From contig JAHCIA010000001.1 of NCBI GenBank assembly GCA_026129465.1, forward strand, positions 2,821,503 through 2,885,502: a DNA stretch of 64,000 nucleotides, in the 5' to 3' direction. Below the pieces are notes generated by a model. That model did no database searches, was not told the origin of the DNA, and worked only from the letters and a program-made list of their open reading frames with translations. The position numbers and the translations under genes were made by a program. How positions within the stretch are numbered: the first letter of the stretch is position 1; the number at the start of each line of letters is the position of its first letter. Of the stretch, positions 17,747-26,664 are shown one piece after another. The stretch comes from Flavobacteriales bacterium (GTDB lineage: Bacteria > Bacteroidota > Bacteroidia > Flavobacteriales_F > PHOS-HE28).

Positions 17747-18057
17747 GGTCAATTGCTAACAGCGGAAGCGGCGATAGCGTTCGCGGCCGCGAAGGTAGCG
17801 GGCAGGGGTTCATGACGGGTTCCCGGGTTCTGTCAGGTGGCCGTTTCAGCAGGATGGCCCCAAGCCAGTTCAGCTTCGAACGAAACGCATGGAGACATTG
17901 CCGAACCAGCAGGACACGGACCCCCAACTCGGTCCATACCCCCAGCACGAACCCATTTGTGATGGTGCCATTCGGCAGCCCGGCTTTGGTCAGTCGGTCT
18001 CTCGCCGGCGTGCGACCCCACTTCTTCGCACCCCCTTCGCTCTCCTACCTTCGCCCT
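17747..18057. other. Intergenic region between divergent sdhC and pepP
   Basis: 311 bases without a supportable gene. It should hold the promoters of the sdh operon and of pepP. The only motif I can point to is TACCTTCG at 18046. No RNA gene or repeat was seen. Confidence 0.6.
18046..18053 (+). promoter_or_regulatory. Promoter-like TACCTTCG before pepP
   Basis: TACCTTCG lies five bases before the pepP ATG. If it is a -7 element the transcript would have almost no leader, so it is only a candidate. Confidence 0.35.
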
Positions 18058-19374
18058 ATGCGCTACACCCCCCCTTCCGCCGCCACCTACCGAGAGCATC
18101 GCGCCCGTTTCCGCCAGCAGATGGAGAAGGGTGGTCTCGCCATCTTCCACAGCAACGACGTGATGCCCACCAGCGCCGACGGGCACCTCCCGTTCAAACA
18201 GGCAAGCGACATCCTGTACCTCACGGGCATCGACCAGGAGGAGACCATCCTGCTGCTGTTCCCCGATGCGGTGGACCCCAAGGACCGCGAGATCCTCTTC
18301 GTGCGCGAGACCAACGAGCACATCGCCATCTGGGAGGGCGCCAAGTTCACCCAGGCCGAGGCCACCGCCTTGAGCGGAATCGCCACCGTACTCTGGACCA
18401 GCGCCTACGAGGCCACCGTGAAACGGCTGCTGCCCCAGGCGGAGAAGCTGTACCTGAACAGCAACGAGCACCTGCGCCAAAGCAACGAGGTGGAAACGCG
18501 TGAGGAGCGGCTGAACAAGGTGCTGCGAGAGCGCTACCCGCTGCATGAACTGAAGCGCAGCGCGCCGATCATGCACCGCATCCGCAGCCGCAAGACGGCC
18601 GAAGAAGTGGCGCAGATCCAGCGCGCGGTGGACATCACGGGCAAGGCCTTCAAGCGTGTTTGCGGATTCATCAAGCCCGGGGTGAAGGAGTACGAGATCG
18701 AAGCGGAGATCACCCACGAGTTCCTGCGCAACGGCTCGCGCGGGCATGCCTACACGCCCATCATCGCCAGTGGCTACAGCGCCTGCGTGCTGCACTACAT
18801 CACCAACGACCAGGTCTGCCAGGACGGCGATGTGGTCCTGATGGACTTCGGCTGCGAGTACGGCGGCTATGCCAGCGATCTCACGCGCTGCCTGCCGGTG
18901 AACGGCCGCTTCACCGATCGCCAGCGTGCGGTATACAACGCCGTGCTGCGCGTGAAGAACGAGGCCACCGCACTGCTGCGTCCCGGAACGATGCTGGCCG
19001 ACTACCACAAGGAGGTGGGCCGCATCATGGAAAGTGAGCTGATCGGTCTGGGCCTGCTGGACAAGACCGAGGTGAAGAATCAGGACCCCGAGCGCCCGCT
19101 TTACAAGAAGTACTTCATGCACGGCACCAGCCACTTCCTGGGTCTGGACGTGCACGACGTGGGCCTGTGGACCGAGCCCATCGCCGAGGGCATGGTCTTC
19201 ACCGTGGAGCCGGGCATCTACATCCGCGAGGAGAAACTGGGCATCCGCCTGGAAAACGATGTGCTGGTGACCAGTGGCGCGCCTGACGACCTGTTCAAGG
19301 CTATCCCGGTGGAGGCGGAGGAGGTGGAGGAGTTGATGGCTTCCATCAGGAAGGCGTCCGGCGTGGCCATGTGA
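18058..19374 (+). CDS. pepP: Xaa-Pro aminopeptidase (M24B)
   Basis: 438 residues. An AMP_N domain (about 1-130) precedes the pita-bread catalytic domain. The dinuclear metal ligands are visible in order: two Asp in VVLMDFGCEYGGYASDLTR, His in HGTSHFLGLDVHDVG, Glu in FTVEPGIYI and Glu in GIRLENDVLVT. It releases N-terminal residues preceding proline. The start follows a TACCTTCG element; the longer upstream frame lacks family similarity. Confidence 0.95.
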   Translation: MRYTPPSAATYREHRARFRQQMEKGGLAIFHSNDVMPTSADGHLPFKQASDILYLTGIDQEETILLLFPDAVDPKDREILFVRETNEHIAIWEGAKFTQAEATALSGIATVLWTSAYEATVKRLLPQAEKLYLNSNEHLRQSNEVETREERLNKVLRERYPLHELKRSAPIMHRIRSRKTAEEVAQIQRAVDITGKAFKRVCGFIKPGVKEYEIEAEITHEFLRNGSRGHAYTPIIASGYSACVLHYITNDQVCQDGDVVLMDFGCEYGGYASDLTRCLPVNGRFTDRQRAVYNAVLRVKNEATALLRPGTMLADYHKEVGRIMESELIGLGLLDKTEVKNQDPERPLYKKYFMHGTSHFLGLDVHDVGLWTEPIAEGMVFTVEPGIYIREEKLGIRLENDVLVTSGAPDDLFKAIPVEAEEVEELMASIRKASGVAM

Positions 19375-19449
19375 TCCTGTTGCAGGCCCCCGGCTGATAC
19401 CATCGTTACCTTCCGTGCTCGCCGGCATTGAGGGAGAAACTCCATCACC

Positions 19450-19974
19450 ATGCGCATCCTGCGTCACCTCGGTTTCGCTGGCCTGTTGGCCGGCTCCCTC
19501 TTCAAGCTCATGCACTGGCCGGGCGCCAACCTTTTGGTCCTGACCAGTGCCATCATGATATTCCTGGCTTGCGTGGCGGCCTTTGTGCGTGCCCGTGAGC
19601 ATCGCTCCACCGGCACGACCATCGCGCGGACGACCGGCTTGTTCCTGTTGGTGAGCGGTGTGCTGCACCTGCTGACCATACCGGGTGCGCTGCTCATGCT
19701 CTATGGTTCGGCGGGCGCAGCATCCTTCCTGCTTCTGTCGGACCGCATGGGTCTGCGCATGAAGGATGTCCGTCCACCACGACTGGCCGGACTGCTCCTG
19801 ACGGGTCTGTTGTTGATGGCCACAGGAGGTCTGTTCAAGCTGATGCATTGGCCCACGGCCAACGTCCAACTCCTGGCCGGTCTCCTGGCCAGTGCGGCAT
19901 GGATACTCGCCACCATGAGGGATCCCAAGCGCGGCGAGCGATCCATGTCCGTTGGGTCGCCAGAGCCACGATGA
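19450..19974 (+). CDS. Membrane protein with duplicated FKLMHWP motif
   Basis: 174 residues with about five hydrophobic segments. The motif FKLMHWPGA occurs at residues 18-26 and again as FKLMHWPTA at 129-137, pointing to an internal duplication. The same short motif is a hallmark of the gliding-motility protein GldL and of several Bacteroidota membrane proteins, but GldL itself is longer and has a coiled-coil tail, absent here. Function unknown. A TACCTTCC motif lies 35 bases before the start. Confidence 0.75.
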   Translation: MRILRHLGFAGLLAGSLFKLMHWPGANLLVLTSAIMIFLACVAAFVRAREHRSTGTTIARTTGLFLLVSGVLHLLTIPGALLMLYGSAGAASFLLLSDRMGLRMKDVRPPRLAGLLLTGLLLMATGGLFKLMHWPTANVQLLAGLLASAAWILATMRDPKRGERSMSVGSPEPR

Positions 19975-20019
19975 CGGGCCACCTCGCCGATCGCAGGGCG
20001 ATGGGCGCAGCAGGCCTGT

Positions 20020-20160
20020 TCAGCGGATGAGGTAGACCACTTGCACCGCCGTTTCCAGCGTGGTGTCCACCACACAGGTGTGGTGGACCTGTCCATACTC
20101 GTCCTTGTCCAGCACATTGCCGGCCACGGTGAGCCCGCGGTACACGGGAATGATGGGCAT
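20020..20160 (-). CDS. Small hypothetical protein (46 aa)
   Basis: A 46-codon frame starting MPIIPVYRGLTVAGNVLDKD and ending ETAVQVVYLIR. It starts eight bases after the stop of the 86-residue gene on the same strand, so the two may form a small operon. Its strand-rich composition (HHTCVVDTTLETAVQVVYLI) looks protein-like rather than random. No family recognised. Confidence 0.45.
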   Translation of the reverse strand: MPIIPVYRGLTVAGNVLDKDEYGQVHHTCVVDTTLETAVQVVYLIR

Positions 20161-20168
20161 GGAGGAGG

Positions 20169-20429
20169 TCAAGCGACGCGGCGGAGTTGGAAGGGCTTCA
20201 CGGTGGAGGTCTCCCCGTCGAGCACCATCAGGTAGTACTCCTCGCCGTCGAGGTCGGTGATGCGAACCCGCGTCACAGGGCCGCGCACTTCGCCGGTCTT
20301 CACGATGCGGCCTTGGTCGTCGCAGATGTCGAATAGCGCGTCATCGGTGCCCGGCTCATAGTCGAACATGAGCAGGCGCTCGATCTGGTCGATGCGTACG
20401 CGGATCTGGGTGCTTCCTTCCCTCGGCAT
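20169..20429 (-). CDS. Hypothetical 86-residue protein
   Basis: 86 residues starting MPREGSTQIRVRIDQIERLL with no signal peptide. The C-terminal half, RVRITDLDGEEYYLMVLDGE then TSTVKPFQLRRVA, looks like a short beta domain. I do not recognise the family. It is followed by the 46-codon gene eight bases on, and preceded by a 410-base region with a hairpin and a tiny open frame. Confidence 0.55.
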   Translation of the reverse strand: MPREGSTQIRVRIDQIERLLMFDYEPGTDDALFDICDDQGRIVKTGEVRGPVTRVRITDLDGEEYYLMVLDGETSTVKPFQLRRVA

Positions 20430-20839
20430 GGTGGCTGACGGCTTCTACGCCGCCCGGGCCGCCGGGGTTCCGGAATGCGACGGAGCCCGGCCCGCCATGC
20501 GGCGGACCGGGCCCCTGCCACCAAACCAAGAACGAACGTCCTTGACCTAACTGCCCTGGTCGTTGAAGATCCACAGGCCCCGAGCTTGATGCGTGCTGGT
20601 GTTCATGGCAACGAGGGTTTTCGCTTTGACAACTCCAAAATACCGCGGGTTGTTCTCCATTCCTTGGCGGGAACGAGCAACGGCCCTGGCGCATGGACCA
20701 GCGGCGATGGTGCCGTGTGGAGAAGGGTCCAGCAGCCTGGCCCCGGCCCGCTCCGTTGGCCCGATCGGAAGCGCCGTTCACCGGCCGCACGTTCCCGCTA
20801 TGGACGACCGGCCTATCTTTTCGCCAAAGACCTGAAGCC
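20430..20839. other. Intergenic region with hairpin and tiny frame
   Basis: 410 bases between divergent genes. It holds a GC-rich hairpin at 20485-20512 (GCCCGGCCCGCC, ATGC, GGCGGACCGGGC) and, on the minus strand, a 19-codon frame 20606-20547 starting MNTSTHQARGLWIFN. The leader-like order (short peptide, then hairpin, then gene) is suggestive but weak. No T-run follows the hairpin. Confidence 0.4.
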
Positions 20840-21592
20840 ATGGCCCTGCGCGCGTTGATCGTGGATGATGAAGCCGATGCCCGGGAGAACCTCCGCCTGA
20901 TGTTGGAGGAACACTGCCCCGAAGTGGAGATCGCCGGGCAGGCGGCCAGTGCGGCCGAGGCCCGGGCCAGGATCCAGGAGCTGCAACCCAATGCCTTGTT
21001 CCTGGACATCAAGATGCCGGGCGAGGACGGCTTCCAACTGCTGGCCTCCATCGCCGAGTTGGACCTGCCGGTGGTCTTCACCACCGCCTATGATGAGTAT
21101 GCGCTGAAGGCCTTCAAACAGAATGCGCTCGCCTACCTGGAGAAGCCCATCGACACGGAGGAACTGAAAAGCGCCGTGGTGAAACTGCAACGACTGGCCG
21201 GCGTGATCGGCAGTGCCCAGCCCTCGGCGATCGCGGCTTTGATGAAGGACCCCGCATCGCCGTTGAGTTCACGGCTGGCCATTCCCGGCCGGGAGGGACT
21301 GGTGCTTCTGAAGCATGAGGACATCCTGTACCTGGAGGCCAACGACAGCTACACCACCGTGCATCTGAAGGATGGCAAGCGCAGTGTGAGCAGCAAACAC
21401 ATCCGGGTGTTCGAGAACAACCTCGATCCCAAGGTCTTCTTCCGGGTCCACAAATCATTCATCATCAACCTGGCCCACCTGTCCAGCTTCAACCGGGCCG
21501 AAGGCAACATGGCCGTGCTCGACACCGGTGCCATGATCCCCGTTTCACGCCGGCGACTGCCTGATTTCCTGGCCCTGATCAACACCTTCTGA
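20840..21592 (+). CDS. LytTR-family response regulator
   Basis: 250 residues. The receiver domain starts LRALIVDDEADARENL with acidic residues Asp9-Asp10, phospho-acceptor Asp56 in ALFLDIKMPGEDGF and the Lys of YLEKPID. A LytTR DNA-binding domain follows (about 145-250), with ILYLEANDSYTTVHLKDGK and FFRVHKSFIINL. Its stop overlaps the start of the large histidine kinase by one base, so the pair is translationally coupled. Target genes are unknown. Confidence 0.93.
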   Translation: MALRALIVDDEADARENLRLMLEEHCPEVEIAGQAASAAEARARIQELQPNALFLDIKMPGEDGFQLLASIAELDLPVVFTTAYDEYALKAFKQNALAYLEKPIDTEELKSAVVKLQRLAGVIGSAQPSAIAALMKDPASPLSSRLAIPGREGLVLLKHEDILYLEANDSYTTVHLKDGKRSVSSKHIRVFENNLDPKVFFRVHKSFIINLAHLSSFNRAEGNMAVLDTGAMIPVSRRRLPDFLALINTF

Positions 21593-24500
21593 TGACCTCG
21601 AACGGCCGGCATCGGGCCGTGTCGGTGCGCATCGTTGCGATCCTGCTGCCGGGGTTGTTCCTCGCTGCGGGTACGCGGGGCCAGCAGCACTCTTTCCGGC
21701 AGTTCACGCCACAGGAGGGTCTGGCCCAAAGCCAGGTGCGCTGCATGGCGCAGGACGCTGACGGATATCTGTGGTTCGGCACCCTGGGCGGGGCCAGCCG
21801 GTTCGATGGACGCGTGTTCGAGAACCACGCCTTGCAGGAGGGCATACCGGATGCGCACGTGAGCGCCATGGCCGTTGACGGAGAAGGCCGCTTGTGGCTC
21901 GCGTCCGGATCGGCGCTTGTGAGGCGCGCTGGTCCGAAGTGGATGCGGGAGGAGTTGCCGCCGGGCCTGGGTGGCGCACGCATCCTGGGCCTGGTGGCCG
22001 GCCGTGATGGCCGGCTTTTCGTGGGCACCGATGGCGATGGCATGTTCGTGCGCGACCGGGACGGCATCAGGCCTTTGCCGGGTTATCCGGCCGATACCGC
22101 CTCCCATGTGCGCTCCCTGCTGGCGCTGCGCGATGGACGCCTCTTGATCGGGCTGCGCAATGGTCTGTTGCTCTGGGATGGCGGCCGCTGTACCCAAGTG
22201 CCGCTCGGCGATACCGAACCCAAGGCCGTGAGCGCGCTGGCGGAAGGACACGATGGCGGTTGGTGGGTGGGCACCTTCCTCGAAGGGCTCTACCACATCC
22301 TGCCCGATGGAAGACAGGAGGAGTACGACGAGGAATCGAACCTGATCCGCAACAACGTGCGCTGTCTGCTGGTGGACGACAAGGGCAGGCTTTGGGTGGG
22401 CACCAAGTTCGGCCTCAACCTGTTCGAGGATGGCCGGTTCAAGGTCTTCACCATCCACCAGGGCATGCCCAACGACAACGTCTGGTGCGCCTTCCAGGAT
22501 CGCGAAGGCAACCTGTGGTTCGGCACCGATGGCGCTGGCGCCTTGCGTTACGCGGGTGACCGCTTCACGACCTTCACCATACGCGATGGTCTGTGCAGCG
22601 ACCTGGTGATGAACATCACGCAGGATGCGCAGGGCGACCTGTGGCTGGGCACCTACGACAATGGCGTGTGCCGCATGGACGGCATGGCCATGGTCAATAC
22701 GCTGGATGGTCTGCCCAACAACACCGTGTGGAGCGGCTTGTGCGGCCGTGATGGCACCCTCTGGTTCGGCACCAGTGAAGGCCTTGCCCGTATCGAACGT
22801 GGCGTGGTGCGTCCTCTGTCGCGGGAGGCATCACTCGCCCGGCAACGTGTACTCGCTTTGCATGAGGATGAAGCGGGCAACATCTGGGCGGGTACTCGCG
22901 ATGGGCTGGTGCGCATAGGATCCGATGGGCAGGTGAAGCACCACCAGGCGGGCCCCGATGGACCCGGACGATCCATACGCAGGATCATCGACATTGGCGA
23001 TGGCAAGATGCTGCTCGCCACGGAACAGGGCCTTTGCCGCTACGACCATGGAGTGTTCACCCGGTGGACCATTGCGGACGGACTGAGCGATGACAATGTG
23101 ATGTGCCTGCTGCGCGATGGCGCCGGACGGGTCTGGGCGGGAACTTCCAATGGCATCACCTGCATGGAGGGTGGCGTGTTCAAGATCATACGACTCGCCT
23201 CGGATTTCGGATCCAACTATGTGGACATGCTGCTGAGCGACGAACGGGGACGTATCTGGGCCGGCACCAACAACGGACTCTTCGTCTTCCATCCGGACAG
23301 CTTGTTCGCCGACCCCTCCGCCCATGCACGGATCACCATGAACGACGGTCTGCGCGGTCTGGAGTTCAACTTGAACGCGGGGTTCGCCGATGCACGGGGA
23401 AGATTGTTCATGGGCAGTGCGGCGGGACTGGTCCACCATGATGTGCGCCGGCATGGCGATCCACCCCGGCCGCCCGCGCCCAACGTGCGCATCACGGGCC
23501 TGCGCTCCTTCCTTCAGCACACCGATTGGTCCGGCCAGTGCGACAGCATCGATGCCTCCGGCCTGCCCATTGGCCTTGAGCTCGCCTACCGCAGACATTA
23601 CCTCACGTTCGACTACACGGGCATCAGCCTTGGCGCGCCCGAACGCGTCGTGTATCGCTACCGGCTGCTCGGGCTCGACAATGAATGGCTTCCGGCCACC
23701 GACGCGCGTTTCGCCAGTTGGAGCAATCTGCCGCACGGCGAATACACTTTCGAGGTGATGGCCGCCCTGCAGGGCGGGCCTTGGAGTGCACCGTCCGCAT
23801 TCACCTTCAGGATCTCGCCGCCATTCTGGTCGCGCTGGTGGTTCTTCGTATTGGTGCTGGCGGCCATGGTGCTCGCGGTCCTCGGGGTGGCCCACTACAG
23901 GTCGGTTCGCAGGGCACGCGCCGAACGCACCCGGCAGCTCATGCTGCGGTCGCGCATGTTGCAACTGGAGCAGCAAGCATTGAACGCGAACATGAACCGG
24001 CACTTCGTCTTCAACGCGCTCAACAGCATCCAGTACCACATCAACCGGCAGGATCGCGCCACGGCCAGTCGCTACCTCACAAGCTTCGCCAAGCTCATCC
24101 GAAAGAACTTGGATGCCAGCCAGAACGACACCACCACCCTGGCGGAGGAGCTTGAGCGTTTGGAACTATACCTCACCTTGGAGCACATGCGTTTCAAGGA
24201 CCGGTTCAGGTACACCATCCAGGTGGAAGCGGAAGTGGATACCTCACAGGTGCGTTTGCCCGCCATGATGCTGCAGCCGTACGTGGAGAACAGCATCTGG
24301 CATGGCATCTTGCCCATGCAGGAGCAGGGCCAGGTGGACATCCAGGTGGCGCGGTCAGGTCCCGGGCGCGTCCAGGTCACCATCGAGGATGACGGGGTGG
24401 GGGTGGAGCACAGCCTGCGGGCCAAGGAGGGTCAGGGTGGCGACCACATCTCCCGGGGGATCGAGATCACGAAGGGCCGGGCGGACATTCTGAGACATCT

Positions 24501-24666
24501 GGCGCTCACGGACATACGTATCACAGGACCCGAACAGCGCCACAATCCGGGGACGGGCGAGGCCTTGGGCACCAGGGTCGTGATCGACCTCCCCATGGGC
24601 CATGGCCCTGCTGAAGGCAAGCAGGGTTTGCGAAAGGGCCAGGGCCAGCCTATATTTGGAACATGA
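21592..24666 (+). CDS. Propeller-sensor LytS-type histidine kinase
   Basis: 1024 residues. A signal-like N-terminus is followed by about eleven reg_prop beta-propeller blades, recognisable by G.LWFGT..G (for example GNLWFGTDGAGALRY, GRIWAGTNNGLFVF). Next come a Y_Y_Y domain (LTFDYTGISLGAPERVVYRY), one membrane span (WWFFVLVLAAMVLAVLGVAH) and a LytS/YehU His_kinase domain with His804. The H-box reads NRHFVFNALNSI, with Arg where most family members have Pro. A HATPase follows, with DDGVGV. The sensing part is expected in the periplasm. Coupled to the LytTR regulator upstream and a lipoprotein gene downstream (ATGA overlap). Confidence 0.93.
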   Translation: MTSNGRHRAVSVRIVAILLPGLFLAAGTRGQQHSFRQFTPQEGLAQSQVRCMAQDADGYLWFGTLGGASRFDGRVFENHALQEGIPDAHVSAMAVDGEGRLWLASGSALVRRAGPKWMREELPPGLGGARILGLVAGRDGRLFVGTDGDGMFVRDRDGIRPLPGYPADTASHVRSLLALRDGRLLIGLRNGLLLWDGGRCTQVPLGDTEPKAVSALAEGHDGGWWVGTFLEGLYHILPDGRQEEYDEESNLIRNNVRCLLVDDKGRLWVGTKFGLNLFEDGRFKVFTIHQGMPNDNVWCAFQDREGNLWFGTDGAGALRYAGDRFTTFTIRDGLCSDLVMNITQDAQGDLWLGTYDNGVCRMDGMAMVNTLDGLPNNTVWSGLCGRDGTLWFGTSEGLARIERGVVRPLSREASLARQRVLALHEDEAGNIWAGTRDGLVRIGSDGQVKHHQAGPDGPGRSIRRIIDIGDGKMLLATEQGLCRYDHGVFTRWTIADGLSDDNVMCLLRDGAGRVWAGTSNGITCMEGGVFKIIRLASDFGSNYVDMLLSDERGRIWAGTNNGLFVFHPDSLFADPSAHARITMNDGLRGLEFNLNAGFADARGRLFMGSAAGLVHHDVRRHGDPPRPPAPNVRITGLRSFLQHTDWSGQCDSIDASGLPIGLELAYRRHYLTFDYTGISLGAPERVVYRYRLLGLDNEWLPATDARFASWSNLPHGEYTFEVMAALQGGPWSAPSAFTFRISPPFWSRWWFFVLVLAAMVLAVLGVAHYRSVRRARAERTRQLMLRSRMLQLEQQALNANMNRHFVFNALNSIQYHINRQDRATASRYLTSFAKLIRKNLDASQNDTTTLAEELERLELYLTLEHMRFKDRFRYTIQVEAEVDTSQVRLPAMMLQPYVENSIWHGILPMQEQGQVDIQVARSGPGRVQVTIEDDGVGVEHSLRAKEGQGGDHISRGIEITKGRADILRHLALTDIRITGPEQRHNPGTGEALGTRVVIDLPMGHGPAEGKQGLRKGQGQPIFGT
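24651..24658 (+). promoter_or_regulatory. Promoter TATATTTG with upstream TTTG
   Basis: TATATTTG fits TAnnTTTG, and a TTTG at 24627-24630 lies at the spacing expected for a -33 element. It sits within the last codons of the kinase gene, five bases before the lipoprotein start, so the lipoprotein could be transcribed separately. Confidence 0.5.
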
Positions 24667-24932
24667 TGCGGCTCCTCAGAACATTGGAGATCCTTCCCGC
24701 GCTGATGGCGGTGGCCTTGGTATTGGCCTTGTCCGCCTGTGGCAAAGAACCGCTGGTGGAGCCCTGCACTTATGCTGATGATGCTGCGGTGGCGAAAGCC
24801 GGCGGTGAAGGCCAGGGAGCCACTTCTTCAGGTGCCAGCACCGATGAAGGCAATGGCGAGGGCACGGACATCAGCGATGACGGCGACGATCTCGGGGACA
24901 GCGAACGCAACCGCAAGAAGAGGCCGAACTGA
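24663..24932 (+). CDS. Small lipoprotein of the kinase operon
   Basis: 89 residues (88 from the second ATG). The N-terminus ends in the lipobox LALSAC, with lipidation at Cys26 when counted from the first Met. The rest is low complexity and charged, rich in Gly, Ser, Asp and Glu (GEGTDISDDGDDLGDSERNR), with a basic end KKRPN. It overlaps the kinase stop by four bases and is followed by a strong terminator. Function unknown; it may be an accessory of the neighbouring sensor kinase. Confidence 0.7.
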   Translation: MMRLLRTLEILPALMAVALVLALSACGKEPLVEPCTYADDAAVAKAGGEGQGATSSGASTDEGNGEGTDISDDGDDLGDSERNRKKRPN

Positions 24933-24957
24933 CCCCCTTGGTCCGCCTCTTTCAAGG

Positions 24958-24985
24958 AACGCCCGGCATGCCGGGCGTTTTTCTT
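24958..24985 (+). terminator. Rho-independent terminator
   Basis: AACGCCCGGC, AT, GCCGGGCGTT forms a near-perfect 10-base-pair stem followed by TTTCTTT. It closes the regulator-kinase-lipoprotein operon. Confidence 0.85.
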
Positions 24986-25107
24986 TGGGATGCATCGCCC
25001 CCGCTTCCTCCGCGGTGCATGCCGTTGCCCGTTGACCATACCGACCGATGTCGCATGCCTCGTAGTTTCCCTCTGCATCCGGCATCAAGGCCGGCACATG
25101 CCACGGC

Positions 25108-26664
25108 ATGCCGAACAAGGCCCACGACCATGTGCATCGACTGGTGCGGTCGATGACGAGCACCGAGAAGCGCTACTTCAAGGTGCATACGGGCCGCCAC
25201 GGTCAGGGCACCGGCCAGCATGAGTTGTTCGACGCCATCGCGGCGATGGAGGTGTACGATGAGGCCGCCTTGCTTGAGCGTTTCAGGGACCAGGCCTTCA
25301 GCCATCATTTCGCCATCACCAAGCGCCGGCTCTACGCATCGATACTGCGCTGCCTTGAGGCTTACCATGCCGACGGTTCGGTGGACGCCAGGCTGCACGG
25401 CATGCTGCGCCAGGTGGACCTGCTGCATGAGCGTGCGCTTTACGAGGATGCGGCCAAATTGCTGCAAGGCACCCGGCGCCTCGCCAGGCAGCACGACCGG
25501 CGCGCGATCCTGCTGGCCCTGCAGGACAGGGAACGCAAATTGTTGGAGCAGGGCAACTACGGCAAAGCACGCCTGTCGGATGTGGAGCGGCTTGCCACGG
25601 GCAGTGCGGAACTGCTGGCGGAGCAGGCCGAATTGGACACACTATGGGACCTGAAGAGCAGGGTCTTCCTGCTGCTCTATCGTGAAGGACGCGCGCGCGA
25701 CATGGCCATGCGGGCGGCCTTGGATGAAGCGCTTGACCACCCCCTGCTCGACATTGCTACGCCGCTGCGCTCCGCGCACGCGCGGTTCCTCCGCCTTCAT
25801 ATCCTGGGCGCGGCGGCCTTCGCACTAGGCGATCTGAACACGTGCCATGCGCATCTGTTCGCCAACCTGGAATTGCTGCGGGCCGAGAAGGAGAAGTTCA
25901 TGGACGACCCCTCGCTCGTGATCGGGGTGATGAGCAATCTGGTCCATGTCTGCGACAGCTTGGGCAGGACCGACGAGGCCGGCCAGCTGCTCCAGGAATT
26001 CCGCACGCTGCCGGCCACCTGGGCCATGCCGGAGACGGAGGACCTGGAGACGAAGCTGTTCATCAGCACCAACAGCCTCGAATTGTCGCTGCTGATGCGA
26101 AGCGGCGAGTTCGGTCGCGCTCTGGACCTGGTGCCTTCGATCGAGAAAGGTCTGCGGCGGCATGCGGGCCGGATGGGACCCGTGCGCAGGGGGGCGTTCC
26201 TCTACCAGGTGGCCTTCGCCCATTTCGCGGCAGGCCACCCCGATCAAGCCGTGAAGTGGCTGCACAGGTTGCTCAATGATGTGCGGATCGACGAGAGCGC
26301 GGAGATCGTCAGCTTCGCGCGCCTGCTCGATCTGCTCGCGTTGTATGAGGCCGGAAGAACGGACCTGCTGGCCTATGCGTTGCGGAACACCGAGCGCATG
26401 TTGCGGGCACGTTCCCGCACGCATCGTTTCGAGCCGGTCTACCTGGAGCTTGTCCGTCAGTTGCTCAAAGGGGGTGATGGTGCCACCATCGATCGGGCGA
26501 TCGGAGCATTCCTCGGTAAAGTGCGCGCCCTGGAAGGCGATCCGCAGGAGCATGCGGCATTCGACCATCTGGACCCCATCGCCTGGGCGGTGGCCAGGCT
26601 GGAAGGGAGGGCCTTCGCGGAGGTGGTGCGCGAAAGGGCCCGCCGGGTGGGTCGTGCCGCCTAG
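25108..26664 (+). CDS. Helical-repeat protein of unknown function (518 aa)
   Basis: 518 residues without signal peptide or membrane span, almost entirely helical, with TPR-like pairs (for example HARFLRLHILGAAAFALGDL, RRGAFLYQVAFAHFAAGHPD). The N-terminus HRLVRSMTSTEKRYFKVHTG has the L.R.LT..EKRYFK pattern seen in uncharacterised Bacteroidota proteins of similar size. It is probably cytosolic and protein-binding. Preceded by a terminator and 175 bases of leader. The stop shares a CTAG palindrome with the convergent thiL stop. Confidence 0.75.
   Translation: MPNKAHDHVHRLVRSMTSTEKRYFKVHTGRHGQGTGQHELFDAIAAMEVYDEAALLERFRDQAFSHHFAITKRRLYASILRCLEAYHADGSVDARLHGMLRQVDLLHERALYEDAAKLLQGTRRLARQHDRRAILLALQDRERKLLEQGNYGKARLSDVERLATGSAELLAEQAELDTLWDLKSRVFLLLYREGRARDMAMRAALDEALDHPLLDIATPLRSAHARFLRLHILGAAAFALGDLNTCHAHLFANLELLRAEKEKFMDDPSLVIGVMSNLVHVCDSLGRTDEAGQLLQEFRTLPATWAMPETEDLETKLFISTNSLELSLLMRSGEFGRALDLVPSIEKGLRRHAGRMGPVRRGAFLYQVAFAHFAAGHPDQAVKWLHRLLNDVRIDESAEIVSFARLLDLLALYEAGRTDLLAYALRNTERMLRARSRTHRFEPVYLELVRQLLKGGDGATIDRAIGAFLGKVRALEGDPQEHAAFDHLDPIAWAVARLEGRAFAEVVRERARRVGRAA

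Noticed and set aside
17833..19869. 678-codon frame antisense to pepP
   Set aside because: pepP motifs are complete on the + strand; the antisense product is His/Gln/Ala-rich low complexity.
20485..20512. GC hairpin as a Rho-independent terminator
   Set aside because: No T-run on either strand and no gene ends immediately before it.
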